From NCBI GenBank assembly GCA_027943335.1, contig BSBK01002801.1, forward strand, positions 871,001 to 935,000: a stretch of 64,000 nt of DNA. Reading direction: 5' to 3'. Within the stretch, counting starts at the first letter, position 1; every line of letters begins with the position of its first letter. The notes under the pieces were generated by a model, which searched no databases, was not told where the DNA came from, and saw only the letters and a program-made list of their open reading frames with translations. This stretch comes from Chamaecyparis obtusa (lineage: Eukaryota > Streptophyta > Pinopsida > Cupressales > Cupressaceae). A program made the translations under genes and the position numbers. Below are positions 12,226-25,200 of this stretch, in pieces.

Positions 12226-15200
12226 CCAACTATGGATACTTAAGTTTGATGGGTCAAACTCTAAGAAAAGAGTAGGAATAAGCATTGAATTAGTTGATCC
12301 TGTGAGGAAATCTCACTTGGCAAATAAAAAACTATAATTCTATTGCATGAACAACATAGTGGAATATGAAGCCTTGGTACATGGCTTATTGCTAGCTCTG
12401 AAAAAGAAAGAAAAGATTCTAAGCGTCCAATGTGACTTTGAGGTGGTGGTGGTGCAGGTAGTAAAATAATATGTATGCCATTACATAAGGTTGTCATGTT
12501 ATGAATATCGAATTTGGAATTTAATTAAAGGTTTTGATTCTTTCAACATCATACACATTCCAAGAAGGTATAACCAAAAGGAAGACACTTTAGTAGTGGC
12601 TACTAGTTCTTGATAGAACCTTTATTTGTATCACAACTAAGTAGTACTTTGTTGAGTTGGTGCAAAACTCGTTGATCCTAGACAATGTGAAATATCTATA
12701 GGAATTCAAATATGATCAATATATTTTGGATTTTATCACCAATTCATATATTTTTAAAGCACTGATTATAGATGGTGAAGATAAAGAAGAAGATGAGTCA
12801 AATGAGGATTCATTGTCTATCCAAAAGGTAAATAACATACCAAAAGGTACAATTTAGTTACAAAGGATGTTCAACATTGACCAAATCCTAAAGAAAAAGG
12901 ATCTACCCAAAATAGGTTGAGATGAATGTGAGCCTTAAAATTTGGGAAATAAAGCATAGCCTAAAAATATCCTAATTAGGAAGGTATGTACTCCCACTAA
13001 AAGAAAATTTTTAGTTCAAGTACGTCGAGATTATATACACGTAACTGGCCGAACTTATGAGGACGTAAAGACATATGATACATCTATTATTACCCATACT
13101 ATCCTGTTCAAACTTGATGCAAAACCTTTTCGACATAAGCATAGGCCAGTAAATGTGCTAATAGAACCATTGATCCTAAAAGAAGTTCAAAAGTTTCTTT
13201 TAGCATCAATTATTTTCCTAGTAAGACATTCAACATGGATAGAAAATATATTGCCTGTACACAAGAAAAATGGGGATCTACACTTATATGTAGATTTTAA
13301 GATTTTGAATAGGGAATATGAGAGATAATTATCCACTTCCTTCACTAGATGAAGTATTGTAGATAGTCAACGGATTTAGATGATGTCTTTCCTTGATGGT
13401 TTTTGAAGGTATGATTAGGTGATGGTGGATAGACTATATAAACTAAAGACCACTTCTACTACAAAGTGGGATACAATTGCTTATATAGAAGGATGCCTTT
13501 TGAACTCATTAATGTAGGAGCTACATTTGAGAGAGAAATGGACATTACATTCAAATATTGGATTGGAAAATGCATCATCATATGTACATGAATGAATTAA
13601 ATATGTTTTCTTAAAAAAAACTGATCATATTCAAGAATTATAAAAATTCCTTTTAAAGTGTGAAGTATTTGATATATTCCTTAATCCTAAGAAGTGTATG
13701 TTTGGAGTAATTGGACACGTTATATAAGAAACATATATTTTGATTGATCCAGACAAAGTGAGTGCACTTATGAGGCTACAACCAAGAAGTGTATGTTTGG
13801 AGTAATTGGACACATTATATAAGAAACATGTATTTTGATTGATCCAAACAAAGTGAGTGCACTTATGAAGCTACAACCACCAGTGAGCAAGAAAGAATTG
13901 AAGTCCTATTTTGGCAATATCAATTTCGTAAGGAAATTCATCACTGGTTTTGTTGACATGGTACAACCCTTGAATGCAATGCTGAAAAAGGATGCTGAAA
14001 TTGAATAGACAAGATAGGCTAAAGAAGCTTTTGAGAATATCAAGAAGGCGATAGATGATGCACCAGTCTTATCAATTCTTGATTATAACATGCCATTTTA
14101 CATATTTTCATTCACATCAGAGCATACATGCGCTGCAGTTCTCAATCAGAGGTTTCATCAAAAAGAGGAGAAGCCTATATCATTTATGACTTTCCCTTAC
14201 GATGCTACTAATGCAAAATAAATCTGGATAAAGAAGGGAAAAGTGGATGATAATTTAACAGGAACTTGACATGGAAATAACGTTGATGAAGCTAGTTAGA
14301 GGATAGACACTGGTGCAAGTTATAGCGGAAACAAACCCACAACTAGTTAGTCATCAATATGTATGGAGATTTGATGCAATTGTTAGTGACCACTCATTGC
14401 CTTACTTACATGAATTGAATACAAAGAAGAACACTAAATCTCAAAGCTCAAAACTACATGATCAAAGGAGGGAGTTTCTTCCGCAAAAATCACAACGAAA
14501 TATACTTGTGTTGCCTCAACAAACAAGAAGCTATCTAAGTTATAAACGAGTTTCATGAAAGATTTGGAACAAGACATGGCGGGCATTTGGCCACCACCAA
14601 CGCATTATTGAGGATGAGCTATTATTAGCCCACCATCTTCAAAGATACTCAAGGACACATACAGAGATGTCACATATGCTAGATATCAAAGGATAAGGGT
14701 GGATATGTAGCCCAACCTTTACAAACAATAATGAAAATTAGACCAAGTTGCAAACAATGCAACGCAGACACAATGACTGAATTTTTAGAAGCCAACATCA
14801 TGAATAGATTCAGAATGTCGTATGCCCTGGTGTGTGAGAATAGTCCAACCTTTTCTTCATTAAAATTTTCTATTTGGGCTTTTGATAGGGGTATAATTTT
14901 GAATTTTTCTTCTAATTACTATCCGCGTGAGGTAATGGTTAGGTGAGTCGGTAAACAAGATGCAAAAATTAATATTAATAGAGGAAAAACAAAAAAGGTG
15001 GCATTCTAACCTTAAATATGCGTTATGGGTAGACATACCAAGAAATAAGGGAGCCTTAGGCAACACACCTTTATCATCTACGATATGGTCTAGATCCCAT
15101 ATTACCCATTAATCTTAAAATCCCTATTCTACAATTTACATAAGAATATCTAGGCCTGGAAGACAAGAAAGAAGCAAGATTGTCACAGTTGCTAAATTTG

Positions 15201-15480
15201 GATGAAAAACGAACACATGCTATAAATTACAGGACCAAACATCAAGCCGTAGTATAGAGGTGGCTCAATAAAGCCTTTAGCATTTTGAATTTAGTTATGT
15301 ACTTGGACAAACCCACCAATAGAAGAGGCCAATGTAGTAAATTCGATAATTCATGGACCGAACCATATCAAATTAAAAAAAGTTAGTGAAAAGTACATGT
15401 ATCAACTATAAGATTTATCCCTCCCAATAAATAGGCAATTGCTCAAACACTACTTTCAGCTCTCAAATGATAATGATTAA
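12226..15480 (+). pseudogene. Decayed Tat/Athila-like Ty3-gypsy pol with additional RNase H
   Basis: Several frames together spell a gypsy polyprotein. First is a plant Tat-type additional RNase H at 12228-12616 (WILKFDGS; NNIVEYEALVHGL; late IPRRYNQKED). Reverse transcriptase follows at about 13050-13900 (HTILFKLDAKPFR; LPVHKKNGDLHLYVDF; RDNYPLPSLDEVL; LKTTSTTKW). Its catalytic YVDD box reads YVHE followed by a stop. RNase H remains lie at 14090-14215 (FYIFSFTSEHTCAAVL), the integrase HHCC finger at 14540-14700 (HERFGTRHGGHLA; CHIC) and the integrase core at 14750-15070 (FSSNYYP). The C-terminal part follows at 15170-15470 (NLDEKRTHA; NYRTKHQAV). Dozens of stops and frameshifts show an old dead copy. 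The RNase H upstream of RT is the odd feature. No LTRs were identified. Confidence 0.8.
13689..13878 (+). repeat. 95-bp tandem duplication inside the reverse transcriptase remnant
   Basis: AAGAAGTGTATGTTTGGAG recurs at 13689 and 13784, and the two 95-bp units differ at only a few positions. The duplication covers the CMFGVIGH and DPDKVSAL segment of the RT and arose after the element stopped being under selection. Confidence 0.9.
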
Positions 15481-17914
15481 TCCCCAATTTTGTAAATATT
15501 TGGCACGAGTAAAATAAAAACCTATTACAAAATGGATAGGACATTCTTTAGGTGTGTTCTCCATTTAGAAAGATTTGTAGTAGGGGAAGGCTCTAGTAGG
15601 CTGAATTTGGACTTCTAGGTGTTGTTGTTAGACAAAATGAAACCAATGAAGTGCTCTATAGTTTCCCTTCTACAACTAAGACCCATTAGATGGATTTAAT
15701 TATCTATCCAAACCATTCATAGGACCCACTCCTATTGCACACTTTATAAAGTACATGTAATGCACACCTTGGCTTGGTGATATGCATGCATGGCAGTGCG
15801 GGAGCCCCTAAGGAATGCATACCAGAAAAACAAGACTATGTGTCTCCCACAACAACTCAGATATCTTGCGGCATGGGAATTTTGTAGCAAGGCAATTCAT
15901 AATTGAGGACTTCATCAAGGCCACTCAGGAACTCCCCACAAACAAGACATTGCTCAACATAGAGATCATATGTTTAACTTCTCCCAAGTCCAACAATGAT
16001 GTGAAAAATCTAGAAGAAATATCAGAATTCACATGGTAATGTGTGGTGAAACATATATAAATTCATCATCCATCACCCAAAAAGTGACAGTATTAAACAA
16101 GTTAATCTCTATATGGAAGATTCGAGCAAGACATGGGTAATGATGCAATATATGTAATCTTATTTCATTATGGTTTATGGATTAAGCTATTAATGATAAA
16201 TCGAGTGCAAGTGTGTGCAAGTATTGTCGAAGATGAGAATATAGTTAAGGTAGACATGTCTAGCTTCTTGATTGTAAGCATTATGAGGGGATCCTATGCA
16301 CACACCACTAGTTGCATCTATTAAGTTAAATGTTGCATTGACTGACATTCGTGATAGCATACGTAGTCATCTATATGTTTAATCACTTGATTTCATTATG
16401 ATTGGATACAAAGGATGGTTTTGATTGTGTAAATGTTGTAATTATTTATTTGTAAGAATAACTGTCACCATAATGCATAAAAATGATCTAAGATTGCATG
16501 AAATGGTTTACATGGAATCATATGTTATAAGATTAAATGAGCAAATAGATGAAATAAACATATTAGTAATAAAATGAATATACTTTGTATTATCGTCATA
16601 ATTGTTTATTTCAAATTTTAATAGTTGGTATGTTATTTATGATTAAGTAAAAAAAAAGTATATAATGTATAAATCTATCTTCAAATATATAAACATATTA
16701 TTTTTTATTTTATTTTTTTAAAGTGTCTGCGAACTTTTTAACATGATCGATGACAATGGCATGACATACCCTCTGGCTCCATGTGAAACACTTTTGACCT
16801 AGAGCTATGACTAATGAGGCCACAAATAGGGGACCTCGTCCCCTTATTACACAGATATGTCTCAAGCCCGTAAGAACATTGGATCATCAAAGGGAAAAAT
16901 TTGTGATCATAATGGTCCACTGAAGGTTTAAATCTAAGTGGAGACAACAACAACAACAACAACAATACCACTAAACCAACACACTAAATAATAAACCCTA
17001 TATTATAAATATACTATTTTATTACTAATAAAAAGTTATATTTTTTAATTTGAAAGCTATCTAATAATATAATTATAATTTATAAATTAAATATTCACCA
17101 TTTCTAACATATTTAATAAATACTTTTATTTATTTTTAAATAAAATCTATCATCATATTTAAGATTAAACAAAATAGAATCTTCATCTTTTTAAAACTTA
17201 GGAAGTAAGTTAAGAAGACAAAGCCTACGTGGGAGCTTAATAAAGATAAAGTTGAATGTAATTTTATAACTTAGAAAGCTAAGAAGATAAGGAACATGTG
17301 GCTTTAAGGGAGTTTTTTAAATTTTTTTTAAAAAAAGGCTAAGTATAAAAGCATATGCGGGAAGGGGAAAGATTCTTAATTTTAAATTTTTGAAAAAAGA
17401 TAAAATGCTTCCACGTGAGGGAGGATAGTTTAACAAGTTTTTAGGAGAAAATTTAGAAAGTTAAAGAGAAAACTTTAAGTAGGTAAGCGGATAGAATTAT
17501 CTTAGTGATTTGACTAGCACTATGTTTGAGTTCGGTAAAACATTTGGGTTCTTGGAATCACAAGATGTTAGAGCCATCTCCTTTAATTTCACACTTTGTT
17601 TTTAGAAATTTAATATAGATTGTATGTTGTTTTTGGATATGCAAATTTAATATTTTCTTTTAGAATATGTATGTATGTACACGTGTGTGCACATGTGAAT
17701 ACATATGGTAAGTATTGTCATCTATGTAACAAAGCTAATCAATCTATTCTTGTAAAATAATTTATCTATTATTGTATGTTATGTATAACATGTACACACA
17801 CACAAAATAAATGTCAAGAAATTGATGTGTTCCTTATAGATACAAACTCATACTTGCTATCTCCTCTTCCTTGTCATAAATTAAAATACAAATTCTTAAA
17901 TCAAACATAATAGT

Positions 17915-17916
<2 letters not shown>
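15481..17916. other. Unassigned AT-rich DNA
   Basis: No recognisable gene. A 75-codon open stretch at 15815-16039 (plus) has no motif and may be chance. An (AAC)n run lies at about 16942-16962. The block around 16740-16930 is less AT-rich but unassigned. Confidence 0.4.
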
Positions 17917-17948
<32 letters not shown>

Positions 17949-17958
17949 GTGTGTGTGT
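17917..17958. repeat. (AT)15 then (GT)n microsatellite
   Basis: AT dinucleotides at 17917-17946 followed directly by a short GT run. Confidence 0.93.
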
Positions 17959-18159
17959 GAGCAAGTACATCTGAATTTATACATACAGTAATCATAAATG
18001 AAAACTTCTTCCTAAGACTTTTCTTTCTAATCTCTATAACCTTAGTACAAACTAGCAATATTTGAGTTGAAAAATGCTTATAGAAAATTGGTTTTCTTTA
18101 AATTTTGAATGCATTAAATCAACTCATTTTCATAATAAATACTTATACCATGAGTGTGA

Positions 18160-18350
18160 GTATATATATATATATATGTATATATATACATACATATATA
18201 TGTATATATATACATATATACATATGTATGTATACATATATGTATATATATACATATATACATATGTATGTATACATATATGTATATATATAGATATATA
18301 CATATGTACGTACGTACAATGTATATGTACGTGTGTGTGTGTGTATAGAC
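18160..18350. repeat. Compound TA/CA microsatellite with an exact 40-bp duplication
   Basis: Alternating purine-pyrimidine DNA rich in TATATG/CATATA. Positions 18201-18240 and 18241-18280 are identical 40-bp units, and a third, decayed unit begins at 18281. A GT run (to about 18343) and a CA run (18369-18381) follow. Many overlapping frames of Tyr/Ile repeats are artefacts of this repeat. Confidence 0.93.
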
Positions 18351-18371
18351 ACAAACATAGATAGCCTCACA

Positions 18372-18432
18372 CACACACACAAACACATGGGTATGTGTAG
18401 GATCATGATATGCCAAAAAGTGGCAATGTGAA
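18372..18432 (+). repeat. Left inverted end of a putative DNA transposon
   Basis: CACACACAAA..ATGGGTATGTGTAGGATCATG followed by AGTGGCAATG is found inverted at 36945-37008. Homology is about 60-75 bp with small gaps. The outer edge runs into a CA repeat, so the exact terminus and any target duplication cannot be set. Confidence 0.6.
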
Positions 18433-18543
18433 AAAATGAACTTTTCACTTGTCCAAAAGTGCACTAAAAAGTTTGTTGACTTTTTAGTAGGCTTGGGTCT
18501 CAATACACCTGGCTAAGCCAAAAGCTAAAGCACATGCCTAATT

Positions 18544-18568
18544 GGATATCCGATATTACCGGATATCC
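18544..18568 (+). other. Inverted repeat near the left end
   Basis: GGATATCCG (18544-18552) and CGGATATCC (18560-18568) are perfect inverted copies separated by seven bases. The site lies in the presumed promoter region of the adjacent plus-strand gene, and related GATATC motifs recur at 18589 and 18675. Binding-site function is inference. Confidence 0.7.
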
Positions 18569-20990
18569 AGTTTTATATCAGATATCTAATTTTTGCCAAC
18601 AAATTATATTTGTAGCCCGTGGCCGTGTTCAACATTTTCATAGTGAAAACGTTGAACACAACTCTGGGGGTTTCAGATATCCAATAGAATCTCATATCCA
18701 ATTTGCTCAACATCACTAAGTAAGTTAAATTTTTAAGTTTGTATTGTTTTTATTGTTTTTTAATTAAAATTTATAGTTTTTTATATAAAAACTAGGGTTT
18801 AAATGAGATTCTTTATTATTTTTTAAATTGATTATAATTGTCTATTTGGGTTTTAATTGTTATCAGACATGGACTCAAACCAATCAAAAAACCATCCCAA
18901 TGATCCCGCAAATAATCCAAAACCACCTCCAAACATTCCCCCACTTTCAAAAGATGAACTAGTCTCAATCCCTCGACGTTTAGAGCATCACATAGGAGAC
19001 AATCTAAATCAGCTTAGAGGATATTAGACTACATATGCCAATATCCCCACATTGCACCCCATGTTTTCCATGTTGAACTCCATTATTGAAAACATGGAGA
19101 AACTTACAGAGCAACATAATGTTGCACTTCTTTGGCGCGATTCCATGCACACCCAGTTTGACGATGGGCTTGACTATGATCAAGTTATGAACCTAAACAT
19201 AACAAAACATGACATATGTAATCTCTTTGTGGATCCCAAAACTGGTTTAAAAGTGGACCCTAAAAAACCCAAGTTGTCAATTAAATGGTGCAAAAATGAT
19301 GCAATACGTGACAACTTTTGGGACCGCTAGTGGATGGTTTTTAATAGACCACCTCACAACAATTTGGATGTCCCATTCTATTTCATAAAAAAATGTATGC
19401 TGAATTTGTGCTCAGTCACAAGGTAAATTATTGGAGCATGAGACCGAACAAGGGTCTAGGCTTAGGCACTCCTTAGGACAGGCCATGGGCACACCAGGTG
19501 AAATCCCGCACATATGCCCCCCTCCCAAGATTTCACCACTTCCTACAGTGTAGCATCCTGATATTATTGTTGAGGCCAACTCACAGACCATTCGAGCCAT
19601 TCACACCTTGAGTGATCTACTGCTTACGCAGAGCACGACATTGTTGCCTTGTGTTGTTTCTTCTGGCCCTTCCACACTCTCCACAAGCTCACATGTTTGT
19701 GTGCCCCACACTTGCATTATGTGCAAGAATCTGTGCTTAGGTCCCCTAAATGATAGTGATGCATATAACTAAATCTTCAAGGTGAACGATACTACACAGC
19801 ACACTACAGGCACCAAAGCACCTCATGAAGATGTGCATCAGGGGCATACAGAGTCATGGACTTCTACTATTATGGTAAGGGTAAACAATTCACTCGTTAC
19901 ATTGTATTTAATTTTAAACGTTCGTATTTTTAGTATAATTTTCTTATAATGATTTCCCACTTATGTTTTTTTATGTGTTACATTTATGTTCAATTGATGA
20001 CAAAGGAGGAGAAGGCATAGGTGGAGGGGTCCATGCTTTTGGCCATATCATTTGGCCTTGACACTTCCATGGTACATATGTTTTAATGTACTAATTGGTT
20101 TCCTTTTATTATAATAGTATATGTACATGTGTTTTCTAATTTTTACGATCATCTTATTACATATTGATGCAGGTGTCATCAGTTGCCATTGGGGGGAAAT
20201 GTGAGGGGGTTTAGGCATCTGGTGTTGACAAGGGGAAGGTAATTAAGTAATTTAAATTATTTATGCATACATGCATACTTGTCAGTTGTGTGTACTCATT
20301 TTTAATTTACATGGTTTATTTGATAGAGGGTGGTATTTGATGATGTTGTGAGACCCTTTCATCACGATAGAGTCACATGCATCTCAATTCACGATGATAG
20401 CTCCATAGTACGTATATTTCTAAAGTTATTTGTTTGTATTTTACTATCAAGTATATATAATATGATCAAGTCATGATTGTATGAAGTATCTGTTTGACTT
20501 TTGTAGGTCACCTCTAGTTTGAGGGAGGTAGAATGCCAAGGTTTAGTATCACTAATGACTCAATTGAGATTTCCTAAAGAAAGTTCAACACATGTAAGTT
20601 TTAATGTTAATTCAGTTATTTTGTAAACATATATTTGCTATCAAAGATTTAACATTAAATAGTATAACTCGTAGATCAATCTCATATTCGCAAACATATA
20701 CAGGTCGGAGTCGACATTGGTGGCATTGTCCCTTCACTACCAAGGACATATATTAGGTCTCATGTTCGCATGAGGAGACATAGAGGCGAGGTACATGAGA
20801 GTTCAATTTTAGTTTTTTTTGCTATTTATTATTGTTGACTATGATTTTGAATTTTGAATTTTTATTTGTAGAAACCATATAAACTAAGTAATCTAACTTG
20901 GGGTTTCACTTTTGTGTTTGAATGTAGGATCGATCAGAGCCAAATAGTACTTCAAAGAGACTACATTTTGATTATCCACCAGTAGAATAG
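18567..20990 (+). pseudogene. Multi-exon gene of unknown family in the putative transposon
   Basis: Splice sites define a gene. A 5' untranslated intron is likely at 18720-18866. The first coding exon starts at ATG 18869 (MDSNQSKNHPNDPANN) and runs to 19874 with a proline-rich N-terminus, two stops and one frameshift near 19400; further nonsense codons follow. Small exons come next at 20006-20071, 20173-20238, 20327-20407, 20507-20593, 20704-20790 and 20928-20990, each bounded by AG and GT. Their lengths (66, 66, 81, 87, 87, 63) are all multiples of three and every junction is phase 0. The last exon ends at TAG 20988-20990. I do not recognise the protein. Its short phase-0 exons and position inside a transposon end suggest an accessory, DNA-binding-type transposon protein, but no motif proves this. 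The first intron's acceptor (20005) is the least certain. Confidence 0.6.
18625..18659 (+). other. 16-bp hairpin with 3-base loop
   Basis: GTGTTCAACATTTTCA (18625-18640) pairs with TGAAAACGTTGAACAC (18644-18659) with one mismatch, leaving loop TAG. It lies between the left end and the first exon, in the leader or promoter region. Confidence 0.85.
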
Positions 20991-21242
20991 GATGTCCTAG
21001 AAACATTTGTAGTTGAAATTCTTATTTTGAGATGTCATATAACACATTTTGAGATGGCGTATGCCACATTATATCTAGATATGTTGATTTTGTAAATATG
21101 TACAAAATTATTATTCATTTTGATATATATGAAACTTGATATTTGATCCAATTTGCTAATTGTGTGTTCATTTATTCATTGTTAGTGTGTAAATATGCTT
21201 GTGTGTATGTACTCATGTGTAGGATTTATACCTTAAGTATAT
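20991..21242. other. 3' flank of the multi-exon gene
   Basis: AT-rich sequence beyond the stop codon, presumably 3' untranslated and transposon interior. The last five bases, TATAT (21238-21242), are the left target duplication of the nested chromovirus array. Confidence 0.5.
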
Positions 21243-22101
21243 TGATGCAGGAGCATCTTGGGTGTAAGAGCAATCTTGCATCACCCAAAAAAATATTTCT
21301 ATTTTTATATTCAATAAGGGCTATTTTGTGCAGAGCTGCTATTTATGGAAAGTTACTATTTTTGGTAATTTTCGTATGTGCTCAGAATGACCTGATTTCT
21401 TTCTTGGAGGTTCATTTTGGTCATATAAGTCTGCCAGTAAAGTTTCATTGCCAGATCAAGTGTATATTGGAAGATATTGAAGATTTTCGGTATTGGCAGC
21501 AGGGTACAGAAACTTTGAACTCAGTTTTGAAGGGTTTAGAGGCCACGGATGAGGTCAAAAATTAGTGTGATGGGCACTTGCGCTAGTCAAGCCTGTAGAG
21601 CGCTTCGTGGCATTTTTGAAATGGGGTTATAATAGCCAATCGGGTCAACTGGTGATGACTTATGGTCTTCGGAAGTTGGGCCACCTGAAATGAAGGAAAA
21701 TAATTTTCTTCAAAATTTATGTTCGGGTTTCAAAGGTTATCTTGAGCCGGCTATGATGTAATAAAATGTAAAATAAAATAATTCTAAGTTTGGTCGGCCT
21801 TATTGGCTAAAATTCTAGAACCTTCTCAGGCGGTGGAAAATTGCCTATATAAGGAAGGCTGTATTATTGTCTTAGGTAGTTCAAAATAGTTCTGGGTAGT
21901 AAATCTGGGTAATAGTTCGAGGCTTTGTCCTACAGAATATTGTAAGGGAATGCACATCTGGCTTTGCATATTGTAATTCTGAAAGTTTGTAATTCCACAT
22001 TTGTGGAGATAATGAGAAGCCAATTTTCTATTCTTGCATATTGTTGTTGTTTCTCTATATCTGTTATGTGTCTGTGGTATTAAGGGGAGCACCCTTCATC
22101 A
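21243..22101 (+). repeat. LTR 1 of the chromovirus array
   Basis: 859 bp, TGATGCAGGAG...CCCTTCATCA. A TATA box TATATAA lies at 21846-21852 after AATAAA-like motifs at about 21760-21780. An open frame across the 5' part recurs in all three LTRs but carries no domain. Confidence 0.93.
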
Positions 22102-22103
22102 AG

Positions 22104-22115
22104 TGGTATCAGAGC
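22104..22115 (+). other. Primer-binding site, initiator tRNA-Met
   Basis: TGGTATCAGAGC, two bases after LTR 1. Complementary to the 3' end of initiator tRNA-Met, the usual primer for this group. Confidence 0.95.
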
Positions 22116-22202
22116 AGGTTTTCTTGAGTGTGTAAACAGATCACCGACTGTGAGGCAGTTTGCACCAGGACCATGGTTAGGGTTTCAACGCGCATCGTGA
22201 AA

Positions 22203-25200
22203 ATGCCTCCACAAAAAGAACGTGGCAGAAGAGCTGGTGCTGTGACACCTGAGGTTAGAGAGCTACAGAGACAAGTGCGAGCATTGCAAGAAGAGATTCA
22301 CAGAGGAATGAATCTTAATGTCAGAGATGAAAGCGAGGATGAAGCCGAAGAAGAATATCAAGAAGGAGAAGTTGAAATTGTGAACCAGGAGGAAGAAAGA
22401 CTTTTTCGGGTGATTTTCAAGATTGGGAAAAGACCTAAGATTGAGGTTCCTACATTTTTTAGAAATCTTAACCCAGAGGAATTGATCGACTGGATCAATG
22501 AATGTGAGGAATATTTTGAGTATGAAGATGTTGAGGATCCTGATAGGGTCAAATTTGCGAAGGCCAGACTAAAAGGTCATGCGAAGATATGGTGGCAAGA
22601 GATTCAGTTGGAGCGAAATAGAAGGGGAAAGGAGAAAATCACGAGATGGGATCCGATGGTGGATAAATTGAAGCGACAGTTCATTCCTATTGATTATGAG
22701 CTTGACCTACTGAAGAAAATGCAGAGTTTGAAGCAAGCAGGAAGATCTGTTCAGGAGTATACAGAGGAGTTCTATCGACTTCTCATCAGAACAAGCCATG
22801 CAGAAGCTGATAAGGAGAAAGTTGCCCGATACCTTAATGGGTTAAGGCCAAGCATTCAGGAGGAGCTGAATCTGGTTCGAATGAACAGTATTGAAGAGGC
22901 ATACCAGTTTGCCTTAAAAGTAGAGGAAAAGTTGAACAAGAAGTTTGAGAGCAGACAAAACGGAAGAGGTCGCGGTGGACGATCTGGTGGACTATCATAT
23001 GGTGGCCGAAATGAAGATCCGAAAAAGAAGGATGAGGCCAGTAGCAGTCAGAATCAGTGAGGAAATAATTCCAATCGCTTCCAGGATCAGAATAATAGAG
23101 ATCAGAGAGGAAGAGGAAGAGGACAAGGATCTGGAAGAGGTGGCTTCCGTGGAACATGTTTTCACTATGAAGAAGAAGGTCATAGGGCATTTGAATGTCC
23201 TCAGCGCCAAGGCAGAACAGACAGGAGAAATGAAGGCCAGGCCAGAGTTGCACATGTAGATGAAGATGCCAGATCATCAAATTCTGAAGATGCTGAAAGA
23301 GGAGAAACGTTGATTAACAGAAGAGTCCTGTTGAGTGGTGAGAATGAACCTGAGCAAAGGAGGAGCCTGTTTCACACCAGGTACAAGTGTGAAGGTAAAT
23401 GTTGTGATGTGATTATTGATAGTGGAAGCACTGACAATTTGGTGTCAGAAGAGATGGTGACAAAGTTGAAACTCAAGAGACAAAAACACCCACATCCATA
23501 TCGGATTGCCTGGGTACAGGATGATCACAAGGTCATGGTCAATGAACAATGCCTGGTGAAGTTCAAGATTGGCGGATACCAAGATGAGGTATTGTGTGAT
23601 ATCATATCTATGGATGCATGTCATATGTTGTTGGGTAGACCATGGCAGTTTGACAGATGTGCTGTACATGATAGCCGTGTGAATACCTATTCCCTGACAA
23701 AGGATGGAGTGCGACATAAACTAAAACCATTGAAGGAGACTGAAGAAAAGGTATGTGGTAATGCAAGGATAACTTTTGTTGATGGAAGAAATTTCCTAGA
23801 TGGTATGAGGCATGAGCATGTATGTTTTTCTTTAATTCCAAAAGCTGGTAAAGAGGAAGTAGAAGATGTTCCTGTAGAAGTTGCAGATTTGTTGAATGAG
23901 TTTCAAGATATTGTATCCGATAACGTGCCTGATGGATTACCACCAGTCAGGAAGATCAGTCATCAGATGGACTTGATCCCAGGAGCAAGTTTGCCCAACA
24001 AGGCAGCACACAGAATGACACCTGCAGAAAGTGAGGAGTTGAACAGACAAGTACATGAGTTGTTACAGAAAGGATTGATTCATGAGAGTCTGAGTCCCTG
24101 TGCTGTACCAGCGGTATTAGCACCAAAGAAGAATGGATAATGGAGGATGTGTATACATTCTAGGGCAATAAACAAGATCACAATCAAGTAGAGGTTTCTA
24201 TTGCCACGAATAGATGATATTATGAACTGTTTGAGTGGAGCTGTGTATTTCTCAAAGATAGATCTGAAGAGTGGATATCATCAGATTCGGATCAGAGAAG
24301 GAGATGAATGGAAGACTACCTTCAAGACAAAGGAAGGACTGTATGAGTGGTTAGTCATGCCTTTTGGGCTAACCAATGCACCGAACACTTTCATGCGGCT
24401 CATGAACGAGGTCCTGAAAGAATTTATGGGTAAGTTTGTCATTGTTTACCTAGATGATATTTTTATTTTTAGCAAGACATTGGAGGAACATATGATGCAT
24501 ATTCGTATGGTGTTTGAGAAGTTGAGAGATGAGAAATTGTTGATTAATTTGAAGAAGTGCATTTTTGTGAAGAAAGAGTTAGTGTATTTGAGATTTGTAG
24601 TTTCAGCAGAAGGTCTAAAATTGGACCCAGAGAAGGTACAGGCTATCCTTGAATGGCCTACTCCAAGGAGTGCTACTGAGGTAAGATCTTTTTATGGTTT
24701 AGCTAGCTTTTACAGAAAGTTTATCAAAAAATTTAGCAGTATTTGTGGACCCTTGACTGAAACAATGAGAGGGGATAGAAAAGAGTTTAAGTGGACTAAT
24801 GGGGTAGAAAAGAGTTTTCAATTGTTGAAACAAAAAGTTACAGAACAACCTGTTTTAGCACTTCCAGATTTTAATAAGGTGTTTCAAGTAGATTGTGATG
24901 CTAGTGGTACTGCAATAGGAGCTGTTATGAGCCAAGAAGGTAAACCTGTTGCGTATTTCAGTGAGAAGTTAAATGATGCCAAGAGGAAGTATTCTATTTT
25001 TGATCAGAAATTTTATGCTATAGTTCAGGCATTAAAGAAGTGGAGACATTATCTACTTCCTAAGGAGTTTGTTTTGTATACTGATCATCAAGCTTTGCAA
25101 TATTTGAATAGTCAAAGAAAATTGAATCAAAGGCATTTGAAATGGGTTGAGTTTTTGCAGAGTTATACATTTGTTTTGAAACACAGGAGTGGAAAGTCTA

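Noticed and set aside
15815..16039. 75-codon open frame as a small gene
   Set aside because: No motif, no splice or repeat support, and length within chance for the number of frames read.
18360..18440. Target-site duplication for the putative DNA transposon
   Set aside because: CA-repeat at the left edge blurs the terminus; no convincing 2-11-bp direct repeat matched the right flank.
18074..18503. Several long Tyr/Ile/His open frames on both strands
   Set aside because: Translations of a TA/CA microsatellite.
21143..21565. 140-codon open frame, with relatives at 26749 and 28908
   Set aside because: It lies inside the LTRs (recurring in all three) and differs in length and frame between them; no domain.
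22834..23280. Minus-strand open frames opposite gag and pol
   Set aside because: Antisense shadows of the chromovirus polyprotein; they recur wherever gag does.
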